A stretch of 64,000 nt of DNA from Caballeronia peredens. GTDB lineage: Bacteria > Pseudomonadota > Gammaproteobacteria > Burkholderiales > Burkholderiaceae. Below the pieces are notes generated by a model. That model was not told where the DNA came from. It made no database searches and saw only the letters and a list, made by a program, of their open reading frames with translations. The DNA lies in the NCBI GenBank assembly GCA_001544595.2, contig FCOH02000007.1:186001-250000 (forward strand), written 5' to 3'. Of the stretch, positions 44,316 through 52,517 are shown one piece after another (position 1 is the first letter of the stretch; every line of letters begins with the position of its first letter). A program made the position numbers and the translations under genes.

Positions 44316-45314
44316 TTATTTCAGCAGAAATCCATGAGCGAGCGGATCGCGGTCGTCGACGAAGATCGTGTTGTGTCCCGTCACGCGCGCCCATCCTTCG
44401 ATCGCCGGCACAATCGCATCGTAGTCGCCGACGCGCGCCGCCTGCATCGGCACGCCTTCGAACAACGTGCCGATGATGCTTTCGTGCACGAAGCGCTCGC
44501 CGATCTGCAACTGTCCCTTCGCGACGCGCTGCGCCATGCGCGCCGACGTGCCCGTCCCGCACGGCGAGCGATCGATGGCCTTGTCGCCGTAGAACACGGC
44601 ATTGCGCGCGCTCGCGCCTTCGACGGTCGGCGCGCCCGTCCACATCACGTGACTCAGGCCGCGTATCACGTCGTTCTCCGGATGCACGAACGCGTACTTC
44701 TCGTTCGCCTTCGCGCGCAGCAACGGACTCAGGCGTTGAATGTCCGAAGGCTTCAGCGCGTGCAGGCCTTCGTAATTGCCTTGCGGCTCGACGATCGCGT
44801 AGAAGTTGCCGCCATATGCGACATCGAAGCGAATCTCGCCCAGGCCTTCGACATCGACGGACAAGTCCCGCGAATGCAGAAACGAAGGCACGTTGACGAG
44901 CTGCACCGAATCGACATGCTCGCCGTTCATCCGGTAGCGCGCGACGACGACACCCGCAGGCGTATCGAGCCGCAGCACGCCGGGCTCGCGCGGCCGCACG
45001 AGGCCGTTTTCGATGGCGGTCGTCACCGTGCCGATGGTGCCGTGTCCGCACATCGGCAGGCAGCCGCTCACCTCGATGAAGAGAATCGCCAGATCGCAAT
45101 CCAGCCGCGTCGGCGGATAGAGAATGCTGCCGGACATGACTTCGTGGCCGCGCGGCTCGAACATCAGCGCGGTGCGTATCCAGTCGAACTCGCGCAGAAA
45201 ATGCGCGCGCCGCTCGATCATGTTCGCGCCTTCGAGCGGCGGCGCACCGCCCGCGACGACGCGCACCGGATTGCCGCACGTGTGCCCGTCGATGCAGAAG
45301 AACGTGGACTTCAT
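44316..45314 (-). CDS. 4-hydroxyproline 2-epimerase (proline racemase family)
   Basis: 332 residues. Both catalytic Cys of the epimerase are present: Cys89 (MCGHGTIG) and Cys252 (SPCGTGTSARMA). Members of the same family that dehydrate trans-3-hydroxyproline have Thr or Ser at the second place, so this copy is the trans-4-hydroxy-L-proline to cis-4-hydroxy-D-proline epimerase. It overlaps the upstream deaminase gene by 4 bases. The amidohydrolase follows 15 bases downstream. Confidence 0.92.
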   Translation of the reverse strand: MKSTFFCIDGHTCGNPVRVVAGGAPPLEGANMIERRAHFLREFDWIRTALMFEPRGHEVMSGSILYPPTRLDCDLAILFIEVSGCLPMCGHGTIGTVTTAIENGLVRPREPGVLRLDTPAGVVVARYRMNGEHVDSVQLVNVPSFLHSRDLSVDVEGLGEIRFDVAYGGNFYAIVEPQGNYEGLHALKPSDIQRLSPLLRAKANEKYAFVHPENDVIRGLSHVMWTGAPTVEGASARNAVFYGDKAIDRSPCGTGTSARMAQRVAKGQLQIGERFVHESIIGTLFEGVPMQAARVGDYDAIVPAIEGWARVTGHNTIFVDDRDPLAHGFLLK

Positions 45315-46213
45315 TGCGAGAGCGCCCGCACGTTGGCGATCGCCTTCTCGACGATCGCTATCGTCCGCTGCCGTTCCTCGCCTTCGAGCATGAGACGCGG
45401 CGCCTTCACGTATTCCGGATAACCCGCCGTGATGTTCTCGGCAAGCTTGATGTACTGCACGAGCTTCACATGTGTGTCGAGATGGAAAAGGTCGATCAAC
45501 GCGCGATACAGCGCACGAGCGCGGCCATAGTCGCCGTTCACGGCGTGATTCAGGAGATCGACGGATTCCTTCGGCATCGCGTTCGCCATGCCCGACACCC
45601 AGCCCGTCACGCCGAGCGCGACCGATTCCACGATCAGATCGTCGACGCCGCAGAACACGACGAAACGATCGCCGAAGCGCGCATAGAGGTCGGTGACGCG
45701 CGTCGTGTCGTAAGTCTCTTCCTTGATCGCGACGACATTCGCTTCGTCGGCCAGTTGCGCGAGCAGATTGGGACGCATGTCCACGCCATAGCCGCGTGGG
45801 TTGTTGTAGATCATCATGCCGAGCTTCGTCGAGCGCGCGATCGTCCGATAGTATTCGACCGTCTCGCGATCGTCCGAGCGATACGTCAGGCCCGGAAACA
45901 CCATGAGTCCCTGCACGCCGATCGCTTCCGCGTCCTTCGCGAACTGCACCGCGTTGGCCGTGTTCAACTCGGCGAGACCGGAGATGACCGGCACGCGCCC
46001 CTTCACCGTTTCGACGGCAATCTTGAGCACCGTGCGCTTTTCATCGGGCGTGAGCTGCGCGTTTTCGCCGACCATGCCCATCATCACGACGCCGCCGACG
46101 CCGTTGTCGATCAGCCGGTTGAGGCCGCTTACGATTGCGTCGCGATCCAGCGAGCCGTCCTGCTTCAGTTTCGTCGTGACGGCAGGAAATACCCCTTTCC
46201 AGTTCACTTGCAT
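45311..46213 (-). CDS. DHDPS-family lyase, probable pyrroline-4-hydroxy-2-carboxylate deaminase
   Basis: 300 residues of the DapA/NAL family. The Schiff-base Lys is 164 (VAIKEETYDTTR), Tyr136 is in MMIYNNPRG, and GMVGENAQL replaces the GTTGE loop of DapA. In the hydroxyproline route the enzyme converts pyrroline-4-hydroxy-2-carboxylate to alpha-ketoglutarate semialdehyde and ammonia. The adjacent epimerase and D-amino-acid dehydrogenase make this assignment strong, but N-acetylneuraminate lyase-like activity cannot be excluded from sequence alone. Confidence 0.85.
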   Translation of the reverse strand: MQVNWKGVFPAVTTKLKQDGSLDRDAIVSGLNRLIDNGVGGVVMMGMVGENAQLTPDEKRTVLKIAVETVKGRVPVISGLAELNTANAVQFAKDAEAIGVQGLMVFPGLTYRSDDRETVEYYRTIARSTKLGMMIYNNPRGYGVDMRPNLLAQLADEANVVAIKEETYDTTRVTDLYARFGDRFVVFCGVDDLIVESVALGVTGWVSGMANAMPKESVDLLNHAVNGDYGRARALYRALIDLFHLDTHVKLVQYIKLAENITAGYPEYVKAPRLMLEGEERQRTIAIVEKAIANVRALSQ

Positions 46214-46259
46214 GTTCGTTCCTCCGGTGGATTCGAGTCTCGGTTATCGAAATCGGTTA

Positions 46260-47513
46260 TTAAAAGCGCGCAATCGAATAAGGCGTGAGCGGCACGCGCG
46301 GCTTGCGGCCCGCGAGCACATCGGTGACGAGCGCGGCGGTCGTCGCGGATTGCGTCAGGCCGAGATGACCGTGGCCGAACGCATAGACGACCGACGGCAC
46401 GCGCGGCGACGCGCCGATCACCGGCAGCGAATCGGGCGTCGCGGGGCGATTGCCCATCCATTTGCGGGCGTCCGTGTCGTCGATGCCGGGAATGAAGCGC
46501 TTGCCGAGCGCGAGCAACGCGTCGCTGCGTCGATAGTTCGGCGGCGCGTCGACGCCCGCGAACTCCGCCGCGCCACCGATGCGCAAGCCGACATCCAGCG
46601 GCGACGCAACAAATTTGCGCTCGGCGAAGATCACTTCGCGCGTCAACGTGGCGCCGTGCCGCGGCAAGGTCGCGTTGTAGCCGCGCTCGCTTTCGAGCAG
46701 CACGTGATCGCCGATGGATTTCGCGAGTGCCGCCGACCACGCGCCCGTCGCGACGACGATCCACCGGCCCGTGACGCGCGCCCCGTCTTCGAGCACGACG
46801 GTATCGGGCGCTTCGATCGCGCGCGCAACGCCCTTCACGAAGCGCGCGCCGAGCGCACCCACGCGCTCGCGCAACAGCGTGACGATGCGGCGCGGATCGC
46901 CGACATGCGACCAGTCGTCGAGATACACGCCGTGTCTGAAGACGGGCGCGAGCGCGGGTTCGCATTCGCGCACCTGCTGCGCGTTCATCGCGTGCCAGCG
47001 GACGCCGAGTTCGCGCTTGAGCATCCATTCGGCCTGATCGGCGGCGAAGGCTTCATCGGTTTCGTAGACGGTCAGGGCGCCTTTGCGATAGTGCATCGGG
47101 GTCGCGCCGATATCGTCGAACATCGGCAGAATGTCGTCGTAGACGCGGTTGTTCAGCAACGCGAGCGCGTGCGAGATCGCCTGATAACGCTCCGGCTCGC
47201 TCGCGCGGCGGAACGCCATGAACCACGGCAGCGCCTTCGGCAGGTGCTTCCAGTCGAGCGCGAGCGGCCCGAGCGGATCCATCAGCCATTTCGCGGCTTT
47301 CGTGAACATGCCGTGCACGGCGAGCGGCGTGCTCTCCGTCACCGCGATACCGCCTGCGTTGCCGTGCGACGCGCGATCGCCTTCGAAATCGCGATCGACG
47401 ATCGTCACGCGCGCGCCGTCGCGCAACGCGGCCCACGCGCAAGCGAGTCCGACGATGCCCGCGCCGATCACCACTACATCCGCTTTCTCTTCGTTCGAAG
47501 CCGTCATGTTCAT
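46260..47513 (-). CDS. FAD-dependent D-amino acid (cis-4-hydroxy-D-proline) dehydrogenase, DadA-like
   Basis: 417 residues with an ATGA overlap with the transporter gene (start 47513). The Rossmann FAD site is VVVIGAGIVGLACAWAALRDG and the C-terminal FAD segment is FGHGHLGLTQSATTAALV. DadA-type flavoproteins oxidise D-amino acids and pass electrons to the respiratory chain. In this island the expected substrate is cis-4-hydroxy-D-proline, giving the pyrroline that the deaminase uses. It lies between the transporter and the deaminase on the same strand. Confidence 0.9.
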   Translation of the reverse strand: MNMTASNEEKADVVVIGAGIVGLACAWAALRDGARVTIVDRDFEGDRASHGNAGGIAVTESTPLAVHGMFTKAAKWLMDPLGPLALDWKHLPKALPWFMAFRRASEPERYQAISHALALLNNRVYDDILPMFDDIGATPMHYRKGALTVYETDEAFAADQAEWMLKRELGVRWHAMNAQQVRECEPALAPVFRHGVYLDDWSHVGDPRRIVTLLRERVGALGARFVKGVARAIEAPDTVVLEDGARVTGRWIVVATGAWSAALAKSIGDHVLLESERGYNATLPRHGATLTREVIFAERKFVASPLDVGLRIGGAAEFAGVDAPPNYRRSDALLALGKRFIPGIDDTDARKWMGNRPATPDSLPVIGASPRVPSVVYAFGHGHLGLTQSATTAALVTDVLAGRKPRVPLTPYSIARF

Positions 47514-48820
47514 TGCAAGGGATCGTGCGCGGTTTCGCGGATGGTCGCGACGGTGATCGTCGAGAGCAGTGCGGCCAGCATCACGAAATAGGCGGGCGAG
47601 AGCGGCGAACCGGTTGCCTTGATGAGCGCGATCGAGATCATCGGCGCGAATCCGCCGAAGATGGCGTTGGCGATGCCGTAGCCGATCGACATCCACGTCG
47701 TGCGGATTTTCGTCGGGAACAGTTCCGACAACACAGCCGGGCCCACGCCCGAAAAGATGCCGATGATCACGCCGCCCAGCACCTGCACCGCGCCAACGAC
47801 CGCCGCCGACTTGTACTCCAGCATCACATGAAAGATCGGATACGGCAGCACGAGAAACGCGAAGCAGCCGATGGCATAGATCGGCTTGCGGCCGAAGCGG
47901 TCGGAGGCGGCGCCCCAGAACGGAATCGATATCGTCATCACGATCAGTCCCGCCGTGTTGAGCCACAGCGCGGTCGACGCATTTATGCCGACATACTTCG
48001 TCGTGAACGACGGCAGATAGTTGAGCAGCACATAGAGCGAAACCGTCCACACGATCACGAGACCGCACGCCTGCAGGCCGAGCAGCGCGGGCGCGCGGCC
48101 TTTTGCCTTGGGCGCTTCGTCGCTTGCCTGCTGATAGACGGGCGATTCCTCGCTGCGCTTGCGGATGATCCAGCCGATCGGCCCGATGACGATTGCCCCG
48201 ATGATGAACGGCACGCGCCAGCCCCAGTCGAGCATCGCTTGCGGGCTGAGCAGCGTCGTCATGAGCGCGGCCGCGCCGGAACCGAGCAGCATGCCGCCGA
48301 GCGTGCTGCATTGCTGGAAGCTGCCGTAGAAACCGCGTTTCTTGGGCGGCGCCCATTCGACGAGAAACGCCACCGCGTTACCCAGCTCGCCGCCGACGGA
48401 AATACCTTGCAACATGCGCGCGGCGACGAGCAGCACCGGCGCCATGATGCCGATGGACGCATACGACGGCAGCAGCGCCATGAAAAGCGTGGCGGCGGCC
48501 ATCAACGGCATGACGAAAGTGAGCGTCCATTTGCGGCCTTTCTTGTCGCCGAGCCAGCCGAAGATGATCGCGCCGAGCGGACGCGCGGCAAAGCCGAGAC
48601 CGAATGCGCCGAAGGTGCCGAGCATGGCGGCGAAGTCGTCGCCGGCGGGGAACATCACTTTGGCGATGACGGTCGCGAGAAACGCGTACGTGCCGAAATC
48701 GAACCATTCGAGGATGTTGCCGACGACGGCGGCGGTCACGGCGCGGCTGGAGCTGGATGACGCTTTCGGTGCATCGCTTGCGGCGTATGGACTGGCAACG
48801 GCGTTGGCGCGGTCGGACAT
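47510..48820 (-). CDS. MHS-family MFS transporter, probable hydroxyproline/betaine-type permease
   Basis: 436 residues. ProP/KgtP-like hallmarks are VVGNILEWFDFGTYAFLATVI, GWLGDKKGRKW and ILQ-like MLQGISVGGELGNAVAFLVEW. ProP-type carriers take up proline, betaine and related zwitterions, so it probably imports hydroxyproline. It is the first gene of the minus-strand operon (transporter, dehydrogenase, deaminase, epimerase, amidohydrolase). A perfect palindrome lies about 70 bases upstream. Confidence 0.9.
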   Translation of the reverse strand: MSDRANAVASPYAASDAPKASSSSSRAVTAAVVGNILEWFDFGTYAFLATVIAKVMFPAGDDFAAMLGTFGAFGLGFAARPLGAIIFGWLGDKKGRKWTLTFVMPLMAAATLFMALLPSYASIGIMAPVLLVAARMLQGISVGGELGNAVAFLVEWAPPKKRGFYGSFQQCSTLGGMLLGSGAAALMTTLLSPQAMLDWGWRVPFIIGAIVIGPIGWIIRKRSEESPVYQQASDEAPKAKGRAPALLGLQACGLVIVWTVSLYVLLNYLPSFTTKYVGINASTALWLNTAGLIVMTISIPFWGAASDRFGRKPIYAIGCFAFLVLPYPIFHVMLEYKSAAVVGAVQVLGGVIIGIFSGVGPAVLSELFPTKIRTTWMSIGYGIANAIFGGFAPMISIALIKATGSPLSPAYFVMLAALLSTITVATIRETAHDPLQ

Positions 48821-48873
48821 GGTGGCTCCCTCGGTCGCGTGGGGTGCGGGTCCGAAGGATTGTGCGCCTATAT

Positions 48874-48909
48874 CAAAATTGAATCAAGGATTTTGGATCC
48901 AAAATTGAA
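48874..48909. promoter_or_regulatory. GntR operator of the hydroxyproline operon (ATTTTGGATCCAAAAT)
   Basis: The perfect 16-bp palindrome ATTTTGGATCCAAAAT is at 48890-48905. The 10-mer CAAAATTGAA occurs at 48874-48883 and again at 48900-48909, so the palindrome overlaps one of two direct repeats. The AT-rich TTGGATCCAA form is typical of FCD-type GntR operators. It sits just upstream of the transporter start (48820) and could repress the whole operon until hydroxyproline or an intermediate binds the regulator. Confidence 0.65.
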
Positions 48910-48936
48910 GCCGATGTTTTCGCCTATGAAAGCGAT

Positions 48937-48976
48937 GCGAGGCGGCAGACGATCTCCCGATCGCCTGCCGCCTCGC
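48937..48976. terminator. Long GC-rich hairpin downstream of the propeller fragment
   Basis: GCGAGGCGGCAG / CTGCCGCCTCGC (12 bp), then CGATC / GATCG with one mismatch between the two stems. It stands between the 3' end of the propeller-like fragment (49001) and the hydroxyproline promoter. There is no T-tract, so it is a structural hairpin or weak terminator. Confidence 0.5.
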
Positions 48977-49000
48977 TTATCCGACTAGTTCAAGCCTTGA

Positions 49001-49705
49001 TCAACGCCTCACGAACACAAATGGTGCTGCCAAGGGTTGCCACTTTGTTCCTTCGGTGAAAGCCTTGAACCCGTAGTCGATATTCTTGTAGGTGCCGTTT
49101 TCCTGCGGCGCTAACTGCTCGACAGAGTTTTTCGAATCGCGCATCAGGAAGAAAGTCTGCGTTGCGTCGTACTGAGTCTCGGGAATGTACTTGACGTCCC
49201 ATTCGGGGAATGATCTTTGGCCGGAATCGATGTCGTAAATGACGATCGGAGCGACGTTGTTCTCGTTATTGTCGACGAGCACAATTTGATGATCGTTGAT
49301 CGCCTGCGGATTCTTGGGGGACTTGTACCCGCTCATACTCGGTAATTCTCTAATTTTGCCATTTGACAAGTCCATTTTCGACATGTTCGATCCGCCGAGA
49401 TTCGCTACCGGCCTCATGTAAATCGCGCGCTTTCTGTCCGGCGTGACTGCGAGTTGGTGATAGTCCCGAGACGGCAATTGTCCAGCCGGAAACGAAGCCA
49501 TCACGCTCGTCGTCTTCATGTTCACGCGTAGCGTGGTCTGCTGCGCGCCAGACGTGGTCGCCAGAAGGTACCCGGTGTCGTTGTCGTCAGGCGTGGTGTC
49601 CAGCGCCTTGACAGAGTAGTACTTGGGAAAGGTCATGACATTGCCAACCGTCCCGTTCTCTACATCGATCACGCTTATCGCGTTGTCCGCCGAGTAATAG
49701 ATACT
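49001..49705 (-). pseudogene. C-terminal beta-propeller fragment of a metalloprotease lipoprotein (family copy C)
   Basis: The open frame matches the propeller half of the intact gene at 49783-51549: SIYYSADNAISVIDVENG here equals QIYVSNKNRISVVDTDSG there, and both end in PFVFV-Arg or PFVFVSR. Homology starts abruptly at 49705, immediately beside a 15-bp repeat, and an in-frame TGA lies just beyond. No signal peptide, protease domain or ribosome binding site is attached. It is a 5'-truncated remnant. An internal ATG at 49672 could still be translated, but the product would be cytoplasmic. Confidence 0.8.
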
Positions 49706-49724
49706 TCTGCGCCATCACGAGCAA

Positions 49725-49749
49725 CAGGCCTCGGTACATCCGAGGCCTG
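49725..49749 (-). terminator. Hairpin downstream of the intact metalloprotease gene
   Basis: A 10-bp perfect stem CAGGCCTCGG / CCGAGGCCTG with a 5-nt loop lies 33 bases after the stop codon at 49783. There is no clear T-tract, so it is a probable but unproven terminator of the minus-strand gene. Confidence 0.55.
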
Positions 49750-49782
49750 CCGGTTCTGCTCTCTAATGAATCGCGTGAAGTC

Positions 49783-51549
49783 TTAGCGTGAAACGAACAC
49801 GAACGGAGCGATGCCGCCGTATGCCGCGCCGCTACTAAACGATTTCAGTCCGAGATCGATGCTCTTGTAGCTGCCGTCCGCCTGCGGCTGCAACTGGTTG
49901 ACGGACCACTTTCCGTTTCTTTCCAGGAGAATGGACTTGGTTCTCGGTTCGTACTGCAGATAGCCCAGCAAGTTGGACGCAGCCATCAAGCTCGTCTTGT
50001 TGCCGCTTGTCACGTCATAGATGATGATCGGGCTCGGACTCGTGTAATTGTCGTCGCCGAAAAGGATCTGCTGGTTGCTGATCGTGGCCAGGAACTTCGG
50101 TTTCTTTTCCGGCAGGTCGGTCAGCACGCGCACCGTACCGCTCGTCAGATCCAGCTCCGTCAGACTGCCCTCGCCCGTGAACGACGTGAAGCTGACGAAG
50201 TAGGCCTTCTTCGCGTCAGGCGTAACCGCGAACTGATCCCTGATCGTGCTCGATGCAGACCCGACCGGATAGGCACGCGCGATCGAACCGCTAGCCGCGT
50301 CGATGCGAAGAACTTGCAGCTTCGTACCGGGCGCGTTCGACAGTGCGTAGATGCTTCCAGCGTCATCCTTGGCCGTCGCGACCTTGATCAGGCTATAGCC
50401 GTCCGGAAGGACGATGCTCTTCATCAGTTGCCCGGAGTCCGTATCGACGACGCTGATCCTGTTCTTGTTCGACACATAGATCTGACTGCCATCGTAGGCA
50501 GGTTGCAGGTCATAATCGGTGAAAGTAGTCAGCAGAGGCGCGATAGGCGTGACCCGAATGATCGCATTGGTCGCGGTATCGATGGTTGCCAGGTCGATCG
50601 ACGTCGAGCTTCTCTCCAGGAGGACATGCAGGCGCTTGCCATCGGCGCTCGCGAACATCTGGTCGACTTGCTTGTAGTCTCCCGCCAGCGACAGGTCGAT
50701 CGTCGCCTTAACGGCACGCGTCGAGAAGTCGTATGCAATCACTTGAGCGGGAGCCTGGGCGCGCGTCAACGTGTAGATGGTTTCCTTGAGTCGGGGAGGG
50801 TCGTAGTATTTCTGAACCATCTCGATGTCGGTGGGGCTCAGTTTGTACGCGGCATCGCTATTGGGATTGTCCCTTTCCGCGTTGCAGTAATTCATGACCG
50901 ACATCTGGTCCCATGCGCCGACCTCATCGTCTCCTTTCGAATCCTGACCATTCTCCTGCTTTTTCGTGCAAGTCGAGGGGGTATCTGGGCGGTTTTGCTC
51001 ATGAGCAAAACCTAAGGCATGGCCGAATTCATGGACACTCAAGCGGCGTATACACCACTCCTTGTACCGCTGACAAACCTGCGAATTGTTCTCGAACGTA
51101 AAATTCAGTACCATCCCTGCTGGTTTGTTGTTCAAACTCGTACCGAGACCTTCAGTCCAAGCGCTCAAGTCATCTGCCAAGTCCTTAAGCGCGATTTTGA
51201 TCCCGTAGTAGTTCGGATCGGAGGTGCACTGTTGCCATCCGGTGAACTCAACGCCCGAGTACTTCTCCCAAGTATCCTGAACTGCTTGGCGAGTCAACGC
51301 GCGTTCTGTCGAGAATTGTGCGAATTCTGTATTGTCCAGCTCCCAACAGACGCCAATTGGCAGCAACCGATTCCAGGTTTTGGTCGACAACACATAGCCC
51401 TTCACCGTCGCCTTGCCCTGCGCCTCCGATTGCTCCGCTGGCGTCTTGGCCGTCGAGCCGAGCGTATCGCCACCGCCGTCACTTGCACCGCAACCACTAA
51501 TTAGCATTCCTGCCAATAAAGCCAACAGTACCCCTCTTAACCTTTTCAT
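49783..51549 (-). CDS. Lipoprotein zinc metalloprotease fused to a beta-propeller (copy B, intact)
   Basis: 588 residues from the ATG at 51549, with GGAGAAG upstream. The lipobox is LISGC with Cys20. The metzincin zinc motif HEFGHALGFAHE spans 173-184 (His173, Glu174, His177, His183), typical of matrixin/astacin-like enzymes. A Cys-rich protease domain (to about residue 270) is followed by repeated 40-50-residue beta-propeller blades, such as RISVVDTDSGQLMKSI and LRIDAASGSIARAY. It is probably anchored in the outer membrane and acts on extracellular protein. No activation propeptide or inhibitor was identified. Confidence 0.88.
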   Translation of the reverse strand: MKRLRGVLLALLAGMLISGCGASDGGGDTLGSTAKTPAEQSEAQGKATVKGYVLSTKTWNRLLPIGVCWELDNTEFAQFSTERALTRQAVQDTWEKYSGVEFTGWQQCTSDPNYYGIKIALKDLADDLSAWTEGLGTSLNNKPAGMVLNFTFENNSQVCQRYKEWCIRRLSVHEFGHALGFAHEQNRPDTPSTCTKKQENGQDSKGDDEVGAWDQMSVMNYCNAERDNPNSDAAYKLSPTDIEMVQKYYDPPRLKETIYTLTRAQAPAQVIAYDFSTRAVKATIDLSLAGDYKQVDQMFASADGKRLHVLLERSSTSIDLATIDTATNAIIRVTPIAPLLTTFTDYDLQPAYDGSQIYVSNKNRISVVDTDSGQLMKSIVLPDGYSLIKVATAKDDAGSIYALSNAPGTKLQVLRIDAASGSIARAYPVGSASSTIRDQFAVTPDAKKAYFVSFTSFTGEGSLTELDLTSGTVRVLTDLPEKKPKFLATISNQQILFGDDNYTSPSPIIIYDVTSGNKTSLMAASNLLGYLQYEPRTKSILLERNGKWSVNQLQPQADGSYKSIDLGLKSFSSGAAYGGIAPFVFVSR

Positions 51550-51701
51550 CTTCTTCTCCGTTACGACAACCCACGAGTCCTCATGCGGGTGGGAGAAGTA
51601 TATTTTTATGACGTAATCAAAATGCAATATTCATTACAGAATATTTCCAAATCTTTCGTATTTCTGTGTCAATGTGCAAATCTATGCCTTTAGACAATCC
51701 C

Positions 51702-52430
51702 TCACCGCGGCCCATAGAACATCTGCGCCATCACGATATCCGTCGCGCTCAACTACCCGTTGCCGTTCCAGTCCGGATTGCAGTAATTCATGATTGACGC
51801 CAGATTCCACGCGCCGATCATCGTGTCGCCGTACGTGCCTTGCGCGGGCTCACCGCAGGTCGACGGCGTATCCGGCCGATTCTGCTCATGCGCGAAACCC
51901 ATCGCATGACCGAATTCGTGCGCGGCGATATTGAAAATGCAATACTCTTCACGGCCCACAAAACTCGGGCTCCAGCTCTTGAACGTGAAGTTGAACACCA
52001 TTCCTCCGACGACATTATTGAGCTGCGTTCCGAGGCCTTGCGTGTGCGGTCCGCTCGTGGCGCTGTCCGCGAGCGATATCCGTATGCCGAAATAGTTCGG
52101 CGGGTTGGTGCATTGCTGCCAGCCCGTGGACACGACGCCCGAATGCGCCTCCCAGCTCGCCTGAACCGCGAGCTGACTCCAGTTGCGCTGCGTGGCATAC
52201 AGCGCGAAATCGGCATTGCTCAAGTCCCAGCACACGCCGATGGGCATCTACTTCCAGATGACCGTGGACAAGCCGGATCCCTTGTCCGTGGCACTCATCT
52301 GCGCGTTCGATTGTCCGGCCGAGTCCTTGGCCGACGAATTCACCGCGTCGGCGGCGCTGTCGTTTCCGCCGCATCCACTAACCAGCATTCCTAACAATAA
52401 TGCGAATAGCCACGCCCCGATTCGTTTCAT
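51702..52430 (-). pseudogene. N-terminal metalloprotease copy A with two in-frame amber codons
   Basis: One frame runs from the ATG at 52430 to a TGA at 51702 (243 codons) with strong similarity to the protease half of the intact gene. It has a lipobox (MLVSGC), the zinc motif HEFGHAMGFAHE and IMNYCNPDW. TAG codons interrupt it at 52248-52250 and 51753-51755. It ends after FYGPR, matching the protease-propeller boundary of the intact protein, so there is no propeller. GGAGAAGAAG is shared upstream. Most likely decaying by nonsense mutation; amber readthrough is an unlikely alternative. Confidence 0.75.
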
Positions 52431-52517
52431 CTTCTTCTCCGCATTTGCCCGCGACGCAATGTAGGATAACTATATTTCCGTACGCTTGATCAAACGCGAT
52501 TGTTCATTCCATAGTAT

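Larger units (their letters stand above)
49706..51736. repeat. 15-bp direct repeat TCTGCGCCATCACGA bracketing the intact metalloprotease gene
   Basis: The exact 15-mer is at 49706-49720 and again at 51722-51736, a period of 2016 bases. On the minus strand both copies read TCGTGATGGCGCAGA. At the right end the repeat is inside the coding sequence of copy A (encoding IVMAQ), at the left end it adjoins the propeller fragment C. This marks the boundaries of a rearrangement around the intact gene. Confidence 0.85.

Noticed and set aside
42702..45422. A 906-residue plus-strand open frame across the GntR, amidohydrolase and epimerase genes
   Set aside because: It spans three real minus-strand genes and their intergenic gaps. 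Composition is Arg/His/Ala-rich and no fold is recognisable.
49706..51736. The 15-bp repeat around the metalloprotease gene as an insertion-sequence target-site duplication
   Set aside because: There is no transposase, and no terminal inverted repeats were seen at the two ends. The repeat itself is coding sequence of the family, so recombination between homologous copies is more likely.
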